NCBI GenBank assembly: GCA_022821845.1
Contig: JAJECT010000001.1
Span: 1-64,000, forward strand
From: Rhodothermales bacterium
Lineage (GTDB): Bacteria; Bacteroidota; Rhodothermia; Rhodothermales; VXPQ01
Direction: 5' to 3'
Length of the DNA stretch: 64,000 nucleotides
Of this stretch, positions 26,310-34,181 are shown in pieces (positions within the stretch are counted from its first letter, which is position 1; each line of letters begins with the position of its first letter). The notes below the pieces were generated by a model. That model made no database searches. It was not told the DNA's origin and was given only the letters and a program-made list of their open reading frames with translations. The position numbers were made by a program, and so were the translations under genes.

Positions 26310-27188
26310 ATGATTCCGCGGGAGCTGTTCAGAAAAATTCGTCGGATCGAAATCCGCACGAAAGGACTCGTCAATAATTTCTTCGGGGGCGAATACCACT
26401 CGGCCTTCAAGGGGCTCGGCATCGAGTTTTCGGAAGTGCGCCCGTACCAGGTCGGGGACGATATTCGTTCGATCGACTGGAACGTCTCTGCGCGCACCGG
26501 AGAAACCTATGTGAAAGTGTTCGAGGAAGAACGCGAGCAAACGCTCATGCTGGTGGTGGACGTATCCGGGTCGGAGAATTTCGGATCGCAGGCGCAATTC
26601 AAGCGAGAAGGCGCGGCGGAAATTTGCGCCATCGTCGGGTTCAGCGCTATTTCCAACAACGACAAGGTGGGCCTCCTGCTGATTTCGGACCAGGTCGAAC
26701 TTTTCGTGCCGCCAAAGAAAGGGCGGCGGCATGTGCTGCGCTTGCTCCGGGACCTGTTCGCCCACGAGGCGGAATCCCGAAAGACCGACCTGGCGGCGGC
26801 GCTGAAGTACCTGCCCCGGATGCTGAATCGCCGCTCCATCGTACTGGTCATCAGCGATTTCATGGACGAGGGTTTCGAAAAAGCGTTGCGCGTAGTGGCC
26901 CGGCGACACGACGCCATCGGGGTGCGGCTGGAGGATCCGCGCGAACGCGCGTTGCCCCGCATGGGACTCATCGAACTGACCGATGCGGAAACCGGCGAAA
27001 CGACGATTGTGGACACGAACGACCGGAGGGTGCGGGAAGCGTTCGCGGCGGAGGCGGAGGCGCGGCGGGCGGCGCTCGACGACCTGTTCCGACGCATCGG
27101 CATGGAGCATATGACCATCCGCATGGAAGAAGGGTATGTCGAACCTCTGATCCGCTTCTTCCGCCATCGAAACCGGGCCAGGACATGA
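26310..27188 (+). CDS. DUF58 domain protein (VWA-like, Bat-operon type)
   Basis: 292 residues. It shows the DUF58 hallmark GEYHSAFKGLGIEFSEVRPYQVGDDIRSIDWNVSART followed by a von Willebrand A-like fold with MIDAS-type DVSGSENFG and LVISDFMDE. DUF58 proteins normally work with a MoxR ATPase and the BatA/B/D membrane proteins in a cell-envelope chaperone-like system often called the aerotolerance operon. Here no moxR lies immediately upstream; an aldo/keto reductase does. The stop overlaps the next gene's start (ATGA), so the operon begins at or before this gene. Confidence 0.9.
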   Translation: MIPRELFRKIRRIEIRTKGLVNNFFGGEYHSAFKGLGIEFSEVRPYQVGDDIRSIDWNVSARTGETYVKVFEEEREQTLMLVVDVSGSENFGSQAQFKREGAAEICAIVGFSAISNNDKVGLLLISDQVELFVPPKKGRRHVLRLLRDLFAHEAESRKTDLAAALKYLPRMLNRRSIVLVISDFMDEGFEKALRVVARRHDAIGVRLEDPRERALPRMGLIELTDAETGETTIVDTNDRRVREAFAAEAEARRAALDDLFRRIGMEHMTIRMEEGYVEPLIRFFRHRNRART

Positions 27189-28333
27189 CGCGGCGCATTA
27201 TATCGAAAAACGCTTCCCCGGCGCGGAAAGCGTTTTCGTTCGTTCGAAAAAGCGTAACCGGCAGGCGCAGGGCGGTCGCCGCCGCGCTCCTGACGGTTTT
27301 CGTCGCAACGACAGGGCCCGCCGCCGCGCAGGACGTCCCCCCCGCAGATTCGACAAGAAGCGTTCGGCTGCACGTGCTGGCCGACAGCGTATCGATCGGC
27401 GAACAATTCTTTCTGGCCATCGTCGCGCGGCGCGATACGTCCGAAACCGTCTCGTTCCGCCTCCCGGACAGCGAGGACGAAGCACTCGTTTTCGGCGACA
27501 TAGAGGCGCTGAACGCTGTGCGGCGCGAACGCGTGCTCCCCGGAGGCGCGCAGGCGGACAGCCTGGTCTACCTGGTCGCTACGTTTGCGCTCGATACGGC
27601 GTACGTGGCGCCCATTCCTGTCCTGTTTACATCCGCCGAAGGGACGGCGCGCTTGCTTACGGACTCCACATGGATCCCCGTCCGCTCCCTGGTCCCTGCG
27701 GAAACGGATCATGCCCAGGGCATTCGGGACCTTGCGCCCCTCGCAACGTTTCCGCGGTCCGCATGGCCGATTGCGGCAGGGATTATCCTGGCGCTCCTTG
27801 CGGCGGCAGGTATTTTCTGGTGGATTCGCCGGCGACGGAACCGCAAAAACGAGATCGAAACAGAAAGCATTCCGCCCGTTCCGCCCGACCGGGAAGCTTT
27901 CGACAGGCTGGACGCCCTCGCAAAAACCGATTTGTCGGATCCTCGGAACGCCCCGTTTTTCTACGACGAATTGTCGAATATCCTGAGAACGTATGTGGCC
28001 CGCCGCCTCAAGGCGCCTGCCCTGGAGATGACCACCGGCGAAACGGTTGCGCTGCTTGCGGCGCGGGACATGCCGGACGGACCATCGGTCAGTCGGTTCA
28101 GGAACGTGCTCGTCGCCTGCGATGATGTCAAGTTCGCCGACGGGCGGCCCCCTGCAAGCCAGGGCGCAACGCTCATCGGTACGGCCCGAAGCATTATCGA
28201 AACCATGGAAACGCAGGCGCGCGCCGCAGACGAGGCCGCCGAAACGACCGCAAGGGCAGAAACGAACGGCGCATTCGAAGACCCCGCCGCGACGCCTGCG
28301 GAACCGGACGTCGCCAGCCCGAACGCGCCCTGA
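27185..28333 (+). CDS. Bat-operon membrane protein (BatD/DUF4381-like layout)
   Basis: 382 residues. Signal peptide about 24-49 (ending GPAAAQ), periplasmic beta-rich part 50-190 (VRLHVLADSVSIGEQFFLAIV), one membrane span 193-213 (AWPIAAGIILALLAAAGIFWW), a basic stop-transfer, then a cytoplasmic helical domain (FFYDELSNILRTYVARRLKAPALEMTTGETVALL) similar in kind to the post-membrane region of BatD. An Ala/Glu-rich tail ends the protein. It is translationally coupled to the DUF58 gene. It matches the extra membrane protein commonly placed between DUF58 and batA in Bacteroidota; exact family name not certain. Confidence 0.75.
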   Translation: MTRRIISKNASPARKAFSFVRKSVTGRRRAVAAALLTVFVATTGPAAAQDVPPADSTRSVRLHVLADSVSIGEQFFLAIVARRDTSETVSFRLPDSEDEALVFGDIEALNAVRRERVLPGGAQADSLVYLVATFALDTAYVAPIPVLFTSAEGTARLLTDSTWIPVRSLVPAETDHAQGIRDLAPLATFPRSAWPIAAGIILALLAAAGIFWWIRRRRNRKNEIETESIPPVPPDREAFDRLDALAKTDLSDPRNAPFFYDELSNILRTYVARRLKAPALEMTTGETVALLAARDMPDGPSVSRFRNVLVACDDVKFADGRPPASQGATLIGTARSIIETMETQARAADEAAETTARAETNGAFEDPAATPAEPDVASPNAP

Positions 28334-28465
28334 CCGTCCTGACGCAGGCCGGCAAACCGCCCAGGTCCGCATAGCGCCCGCCGCCATAGCCGCCTATGGC
28401 AACAATTTTTCGCAAAAAAGGTACAGGATCCGCTTGCAACAGCGATCCGCGTTTCACGGTTTCCC

Positions 28466-29452
28466 ATGCAGTTCGCGCAACCTGAGTGGTTATGGCTCCT
28501 CGCGCTCGTCCCCCTCTTCGCAGGGTGGACGTGGTGGCGGGCGTTCCGTACGCGCAAAGGCATGCGTTTCAGCGACATCGCGGCGGCGCAGCGCGCGCCC
28601 AGGTCGCTGTGGGTGCGGATGCGGGCGCTGCCGACCGTGCTGCGCCTCGGCGTGGTAACGCTCGGCGTGCTGGCCCTTGCCCGCCCGCAGGAACGGGACA
28701 CGATCCGCGAACGGTACGCGGAGGGCGTGGATATTGTCCTCGTGCTCGACACGTCCACCTCCATGCGGGCCGAAGATTTTTCCCCGAACCGGTTCGAGGC
28801 GGCCCGGGACGTAGCGGCGGAATTCATCGCATCGCGCACGTCGGACCGCGTCGGCCTCGTGGTGTTCGCCGCGAAAGCCTACACGCAAACGCCGCTTACG
28901 CTTGATTATAATTTCCTGCTTCGGATGCTGGACGAAGTGGAAGTAGGCGTTATCGAAGACGGCACGGCCATCGGGACGGCCATCGCCATGGGCGTAAACC
29001 GCCTCAAGGACAGCGCCGCCGAAAGCAAGGTGCTGATTCTGCTCACGGACGGACAAAACAACCGGGGCGTAATCGACCCCGTAACGGCCTCGGAGGTTGC
29101 GCAGGCCATGGATGTGCGCATCTATTCGATCGGCGTGGGTACGCATGGCGAAGCCCCGTTCCCCTTTGTCGACGCCTTCGGAGGGCAACGACGGCAAATG
29201 GTCAAGGTCGAAATCGACGAGGATATGCTCTCGTCCGTAGCAGAGAAAACGGGCGGACGCTATTTTCGCGCCACCAACCGGCAATCGCTCCAAAGCATCT
29301 ACGAAGAAATCGGCGAACTCGAAAAAACAGAAGTAGCCGAGCGTTTCTACACGGACTACACGGAGCGGTACGCCCTGTTCTTGTGGCCCGCCCTCGGCCT
29401 CCTGCTGCTCGAACTCCTGCTCTCCGCTACGCGCCTTCGCCGCGCGCCCTGA
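28466..29452 (+). CDS. batA: VWA domain protein BatA
   Basis: 328 residues. An N-terminal membrane segment (FAQPEWLWLLALVPLFAGW), a second span near residue 58-75 (VLRLGVVTLGVLALA), a VWA domain with intact MIDAS DTSTSM (DxSxS) and LTDGQNN, and a C-terminal membrane anchor (ALFLWPALGLLLLELLLSA). This is the BatA arrangement: a periplasm-facing metal-dependent adhesion-type domain held by membrane spans. batB starts 5 bases after its stop. A 132-base gap separates it from the preceding gene and could hold a secondary promoter. Confidence 0.92.
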   Translation: MQFAQPEWLWLLALVPLFAGWTWWRAFRTRKGMRFSDIAAAQRAPRSLWVRMRALPTVLRLGVVTLGVLALARPQERDTIRERYAEGVDIVLVLDTSTSMRAEDFSPNRFEAARDVAAEFIASRTSDRVGLVVFAAKAYTQTPLTLDYNFLLRMLDEVEVGVIEDGTAIGTAIAMGVNRLKDSAAESKVLILLTDGQNNRGVIDPVTASEVAQAMDVRIYSIGVGTHGEAPFPFVDAFGGQRRQMVKVEIDEDMLSSVAEKTGGRYFRATNRQSLQSIYEEIGELEKTEVAERFYTDYTERYALFLWPALGLLLLELLLSATRLRRAP

Positions 29453-29457
29453 CCTGT

Positions 29458-30495
29458 ATGGATTGGCTGCATCCCGCATATCTCTGGACGATGGCGGCAG
29501 GCCCTGCGCTGGCCGCCATGTTCTTCCTGTGGGCGGCGCGCAAACGACGCGAGGCCATGCGACGGTTCGGCCTGCGGGATACCGTGGCCCGCCTCGCGCC
29601 AGGAATCAGCCCGCGGCGGCGACGCTGGAAAGCCGCCGTCGTAACCTGCGCAACGGGCCTGCTTGCCCTCGCGCTGGCCGGACCGCGCTTCGGTACGCAA
29701 CTCCGCGACGTAAAACGCGAAGGCGTCGACTTGATCGTCGCCCTGGACGTGTCCGCTTCCATGCTGGCCGAAGACGTAGCGCCCAATCGCCTGGACCGCG
29801 CCAAAAACGAAATCCGAAAACTGCTAAACGACCTGCGCGGCGACCGGATAGGACTGGTCGTTTTCGCCGGGGACGCCTTCCTGCAATGCCCTCTTACCAC
29901 AGATTATTCGGCGGTGCGTCTCTTCCTGGACATAGCCAGCCCGGACGCCATCGCGGTCCCGGGCACCGACTTCGGCGCCGCGCTCCAGATGGCTGCGCAG
30001 GCTTTCGACATATCCGCCGCCGCCCCGGACGATGCGCGCAGCCGGGCGCTGCTCTTCGTATCGGATGGAGAAAACCATGTGGCGGACCTGGAAGAACTGA
30101 CGAGTCTGGCCCACGATGAAAATATCGTTCTGTTTGCCGCAGGCGTGGGCGAAACGGACGGAAGCCCGATTCCCGTATACCAAAACGGACGACGCATCGG
30201 ATTCCGGGAAAATGCAGCGGGAGACATCGTGCGGACCCGCCTTGAGGAACAGGGCCTGCGGCAATTGTCCGAGGGCGGCGCCTATTTTCGCATCGCCCGC
30301 ACTTCCAGTTCCCTGTCCAAAATAACAGCGGCCCTGGAACGTTTGGAAAGAAACGAGTTTGCCCAGGAAGAATTCGAGGAATACGACGAAAAATTCCAAT
30401 GGCCGCTGGCGCTTGCCCTGTTGCTGTTGCTTCTCGAACGATCCATTCCCGACCGACGTACAAGCCGATCCGCAGATCCTCCCGGATACGCCTGA
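29458..30495 (+). CDS. batB: VWA domain protein BatB
   Basis: 345 residues, built like BatA: N-terminal span (LWTMAAGPALAAMFFLWAA), second span (KAAVVTCATGLLALALAGP), VWA domain with MIDAS DVSASM and VSDGENH, and a C-terminal span (FQWPLALALLLLLLE). The phrase GPRFGTQLRDVKREGVDLIVALDVSASM is characteristic of BatB. The ATG at 29458 was chosen because it follows the batA stop by 5 bases; the longer frame overlaps batA. It likely pairs with BatA in the membrane. Confidence 0.92.
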   Translation: MDWLHPAYLWTMAAGPALAAMFFLWAARKRREAMRRFGLRDTVARLAPGISPRRRRWKAAVVTCATGLLALALAGPRFGTQLRDVKREGVDLIVALDVSASMLAEDVAPNRLDRAKNEIRKLLNDLRGDRIGLVVFAGDAFLQCPLTTDYSAVRLFLDIASPDAIAVPGTDFGAALQMAAQAFDISAAAPDDARSRALLFVSDGENHVADLEELTSLAHDENIVLFAAGVGETDGSPIPVYQNGRRIGFRENAAGDIVRTRLEEQGLRQLSEGGAYFRIARTSSSLSKITAALERLERNEFAQEEFEEYDEKFQWPLALALLLLLLERSIPDRRTSRSADPPGYA

Positions 30496-30510
30496 AAAAC
30501 CCCCGCCGCC

Positions 30511-31401
30511 ATGTCTTTTTTCGCCCTGCTGCTCCTGTTCCAGTCCGCAGCCGCCCCGCCCGCGCCGCAACATGCGCAAGAAGCAAGCCCGGAAATTGCG
30601 ACGTCTGAACAAACGACGGGCGGACTATTCGGTCCCAGCGGAAAGCGGGACGGCCGGCGCGGCAACGACCTGTACCGCGAGGAAGCGTACGCCGACGCGG
30701 CCGCGACCTATGCAGGCGGAATCGCTATCCTTTCCGACGACGCCGCGCCGCGCTTGCGTTACGGCCTGCATAATAACCTCGCGGCGGCGCTCCTGAAGTC
30801 GGGCGACGTCGAAGCCGCTCGGGAAACGTTCGAGCAGGCCCTGGCGGAGGCCCGGGAAAGCGGCGAAGACATGGACCTTGCCCGAACGGCGTACAACGCG
30901 GGCAACGCCGCCTTCGCCGACGAGGACCTGGAAAGCGCCCTTGCGCATTATCGCCGCAGCCTCCTCCGGAATCCGGACAACGAAGACGCCCGGTTCAACT
31001 ATGAATTCGTAAAACGCCAAATGGAAGCGCAGGAGGAACAGGAAGGGCAGGAACAACAAGATCAGCAGCAACAGGATCAGGACCAGCAGGAATCCGACGA
31101 CGAAAACAGCGAAAACGGCCAGAACGAATCCCCGCAGGACGAAAACCAGGAAGAATCGCCGCAAAACGAGCAAAATCGAGCGAACGAACAACAGGAACAG
31201 TCCGGCGAAAACGAACCGCAACCCAACGAATCCCCGCAGGAACAGGCGCAGGATTCGCAAGACCCGTCATCCGGAGAACAACCGCTGAGCCAGGCGCAGG
31301 CCGAACGCATGCTCGAAGCGCTCGAACAGGAAGAAGGCAATCTGCTGCGAGAACTCCAGCGTACGCCATCGCGCCCGCAGCGCGTGGAAAAAGATTGGTA
31401 G
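30511..31401 (+). CDS. batC: TPR protein BatC
   Basis: 296 residues. Residues about 1-18 are a short signal (MSFFALLLLFQSAAAPP). TPR-like units follow at about 48-165 (GNDLYREEAYADAAATYAGG, RYGLHNNLAAALLKSGDVEAARETFEQAL, YNAGNAAFADEDLESALAHYRRSLLRNPDN). A long Gln/Glu/Asn/Asp low-complexity stretch (about 172-255) comes next, and the end reads ALEQEEGNLLRELQ...RVEKDW, the C-terminal signature of BatC. It probably acts as a periplasmic scaffold among the Bat proteins. Confidence 0.88.
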   Translation: MSFFALLLLFQSAAAPPAPQHAQEASPEIATSEQTTGGLFGPSGKRDGRRGNDLYREEAYADAAATYAGGIAILSDDAAPRLRYGLHNNLAAALLKSGDVEAARETFEQALAEARESGEDMDLARTAYNAGNAAFADEDLESALAHYRRSLLRNPDNEDARFNYEFVKRQMEAQEEQEGQEQQDQQQQDQDQQESDDENSENGQNESPQDENQEESPQNEQNRANEQQEQSGENEPQPNESPQEQAQDSQDPSSGEQPLSQAQAERMLEALEQEEGNLLRELQRTPSRPQRVEKDW

Positions 31402-31452
31402 AAAAAAGCGTAGAAAGGGTATAAAAAAGGCGTATAAAAGGTATAAAAAGTA
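31398..31452 (+). repeat. A-rich tandem motif in the batC-batD spacer
   Basis: The spacer consists almost wholly of five imperfect units of GTAGAAA/GTATAAAA separated by A and G runs, beginning in the batC stop codon and ending at the batD ATG. Its A/T content contrasts with the GC-rich flanks. It may act as an unstructured translation-initiation region or carry a promoter for batD. Confidence 0.4.
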
Positions 31453-34101
31453 ATGAAAAAACGGTTAACGCATATCGGGCTGCTGCTCTTGTTTGCCATA
31501 CCGGCGGCATACGGACAGGATATCGAAATCCGCGCCACGGTGAACGAAACAACCATCGGGACGCAGGAGCAACTCGTGCTCAGCGTAGAAATAGCGGGCG
31601 CCGGATTCTCCGGCGTGGAAACCCCAACCCCGCCGGAAGCCGAAGGACTGGCGCTGCTGCAAAGCACGCCCAGCGTACACCGAAACATGACGTTTACGAA
31701 CGGCGCGCTGGAGCAAAGCGTAACCTTTCGGTGGGCCTATCGTCCGCTGCGAGAAGGTCCTGCGCGGCTTTTGTCCACGCGGATCTCCGTGGACGGACAA
31801 GCCTGGGAAACGGACCCCCTTGATATCATGGTGGTGAATCAGGCCCAGCGTCCGCAGCCGCAACAACCCCCGCAAGCGTCGAACTGGCCTTTCGGCAACG
31901 CGTCTTCCTGGCCGCAGGACCCCGCCGCAAACGAAGCGACCGAAACACTCGAACCAGGCGACTTGTTTATCCGCGTCGCGCCCAGCAAAACCTCGGCGCG
32001 CCAGAATGAACAAATCGTCGTAGAATACTTGCTGTATTTTCGGGACGGCGTACAGTTGCGTCACAGCCGCCTCTCCGGTTCCTGGGACGCGGAGGGATTC
32101 TGGCGCGAGGAATTCGACATCGACACGCAACCCGTGCCGGAAAGCGTCGTAGAAAATGGCCTGCTTTACCGCACCGTTCCCCTGAAACGGGTAGCCATCT
32201 TCCCGACCCGGCCCGGTACGCTCACGGTCGATGCGCTTGAAGTCGAGTCCGAGGTACACCGGGCCTTCGGCGCGCGTACCAGCCCGTTCGACCGGCTTTT
32301 CTCGTTGCGGGGACAATTCCAGCCGGTAGCGATTGCTTCCGAACCGCTTTCCTTGCAGGTTACGCCGCTCCCCGCAGACGCCCCGCCCGCCTTTTCGGGC
32401 GCGGTAGGCGACTGGAACATGACGGCCTCGGCCAGCAAAACGGACGTGGAAGTGGGCGAACCCTTGCATATCGAAGTTATGATCGAAGGGACCGGCAATG
32501 TGGCCACGCTAAGCGCCCCGGCGTTTACGCCTCCGGGGGCGTTCGAAGGATACGATCCGAATATCGAAACCGCCATTAATCGGAGCGGACGGCGCATACG
32601 AGGCCGCAAAACCTTCGAGTACGTCGTGATTCCTCGCGCCAATGGTTTGTTCGAAATGCCGCCGATTCCATTCGCCTGGTACGACCCGGACGCCGACCGC
32701 TACGTAACGCAAGAAGCCGCCCTCCCCGCGATTCGCGTAACCGGCTCGGCGGAAGCGCTGGCGGCGGGCGCCACGGCCGAAGGATTTCCCATAGACGATA
32801 TCGCAGACATCCTGACGACGCCCGACGACTGGCGTCCGGTCGAGGCAGCGCCCCTGCATCGCCGCGCCTGGCCGTATGGCGCGCTGCTGTTGCCGCCGGG
32901 ATTTTTGCTTTTTTTGTATGTTCGGCGGCGCCATGCCGACCGGCTATCTCGCGACGCGCGCTATGCCCGCGGGCGCATGGCGCACCCGCTGGCCCGCAAA
33001 CATCTGCGCGAAGCCGGAAAATTACTGGAAAGCGACCGCCCCATTGCCTTTTACGAAGAAATCGAGCGGGCGCTGAGCGGTTTCATCGGCAACCGGCTGA
33101 ACGTACCCGAAACAGGATGGACGCGCGACCGGCTCGACGCTTGCCTCTGCGACGCCGGCGTACGAAGCGCCGTCCGGGATCGGCTGCGAAATATCCTCGA
33201 CGAATGCGACCAGGCCCGGTTTGCGCCCGTACTGCCCGACCGCGCGGCCATGGAAAGCGCGCAGGAACGCGCCGCCTCGCTCATCGTCGCGGTGGACGAA
33301 ACCGCCAGATCGACCCTAAACAGGAAAGCGATCCGGGCTGGCGAAACGACCCTCCCGGGGCTGCTTGCCCTGCTGTTATGGACCGGCGCGGGGCTTGTGC
33401 AAGCGCAGGATATTCCCGAAGCCGTGCGCCATTTCGACGAAGGCAACCAACGCTTTCGGGAAGGCGCCCACAGAGAGGCTATGGCAAGCTACCGGAACGC
33501 GCTCGACGCCGGATACGCAAACGGCGCGCTCTACTACAATATCGGCAACGCCTATTTCCGCCTGGACGAAACAGGACAGGCAATCCGGTTCTACGAAAAG
33601 GCCCGCCTTCGCATGCCGGACAACAAGGCGTTGACGCACAACCTCGCCCGCGCGCGCGAGCAGACCGCCGACCGCTTTTCGCAGCTGCCCGCTCCCTTTT
33701 GGCGCCCGGCGTGGAACCGCCTCGCGCAGACGCTGTCGCCAACGGGCCTCTTCCTGATCGGGCTGCTGGGATACGGATTGGCCTGCGGAGCCCTTGCGCT
33801 GCGCATCCGGGGCGCCCGATCCCCCTGGCTGCGGCGCATGACGCTGGCGGGCGGCGTGCTGGCCATCCTTTTTGTTGCGTCCGGGTTCGCTGCATCCTGG
33901 GAAGAAACGCACGCGACGCGCGCCGTCATGCTGGCGGACGCCACCGACCTGACGGATCGCCCGAACGGCTCGTCCGCAGAGCTGACCGTACACGAAGGCA
34001 CGGTCGTGGACGTCGTAAAGGTCCGGGCAGGCTGGAGCGAGATCCGCCTGCCGAATGGCGTCCAGGGCTGGGTTCCCGCCACTGCCTACGGGGACATTTG
34101 A
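31453..34101 (+). CDS. batD: BatD-BatE fusion protein
   Basis: 882 residues. Signal MKKRLTHIGLLLLFAIPAAYG, BatD-type beta-domain repeats (about 22-465: IEIRATVNETTIGTQEQLVLSVEI, ... VIPRANGLFEMPPIPFAWYDPD), a membrane span near 477-492 and a helical cytoplasmic-type region (FYEEIERALSGFIGNRLNVPETGW). Then, without a stop, a hydrophobic segment (LPGLLALLLWTGAGLVQAQ) that looks like a signal peptide, TPR units (EAVRHFDEGNQRFREGAHREAMASY, ALYYNIGNAYFRLDETGQAIRFYEKA), two more spans and a C-terminal SH3-like domain (DLTDRPNGSSAELTVHEGTVVDVVK). The second half is the usual BatE, normally a separate gene. Confidence 0.88.
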   Translation: MKKRLTHIGLLLLFAIPAAYGQDIEIRATVNETTIGTQEQLVLSVEIAGAGFSGVETPTPPEAEGLALLQSTPSVHRNMTFTNGALEQSVTFRWAYRPLREGPARLLSTRISVDGQAWETDPLDIMVVNQAQRPQPQQPPQASNWPFGNASSWPQDPAANEATETLEPGDLFIRVAPSKTSARQNEQIVVEYLLYFRDGVQLRHSRLSGSWDAEGFWREEFDIDTQPVPESVVENGLLYRTVPLKRVAIFPTRPGTLTVDALEVESEVHRAFGARTSPFDRLFSLRGQFQPVAIASEPLSLQVTPLPADAPPAFSGAVGDWNMTASASKTDVEVGEPLHIEVMIEGTGNVATLSAPAFTPPGAFEGYDPNIETAINRSGRRIRGRKTFEYVVIPRANGLFEMPPIPFAWYDPDADRYVTQEAALPAIRVTGSAEALAAGATAEGFPIDDIADILTTPDDWRPVEAAPLHRRAWPYGALLLPPGFLLFLYVRRRHADRLSRDARYARGRMAHPLARKHLREAGKLLESDRPIAFYEEIERALSGFIGNRLNVPETGWTRDRLDACLCDAGVRSAVRDRLRNILDECDQARFAPVLPDRAAMESAQERAASLIVAVDETARSTLNRKAIRAGETTLPGLLALLLWTGAGLVQAQDIPEAVRHFDEGNQRFREGAHREAMASYRNALDAGYANGALYYNIGNAYFRLDETGQAIRFYEKARLRMPDNKALTHNLARAREQTADRFSQLPAPFWRPAWNRLAQTLSPTGLFLIGLLGYGLACGALALRIRGARSPWLRRMTLAGGVLAILFVASGFAASWEETHATRAVMLADATDLTDRPNGSSAELTVHEGTVVDVVKVRAGWSEIRLPNGVQGWVPATAYGDI

Positions 34102-34126
34102 CAACGGCGCTCGTACAGCCTATACT
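34098..34126 (+). promoter_or_regulatory. Promoter candidate for dnaX
   Basis: TTGACA (34098-34103), a 17-base spacer and TATACT (34121-34126) make a near-consensus sigma-70-type promoter, 56 bases before the dnaX ATG. The -35 hexamer overlaps the stop codon of the preceding batD-batE gene. A second TATAAT hexamer occurs at 34141-34146 without a matching upstream element. Confidence 0.5.
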
Positions 34127-34181
34127 GGTCCCATCGACTTTATAATGGGCTCTTCGCCGCCTGAAAAACCGTTTCTCCGCC

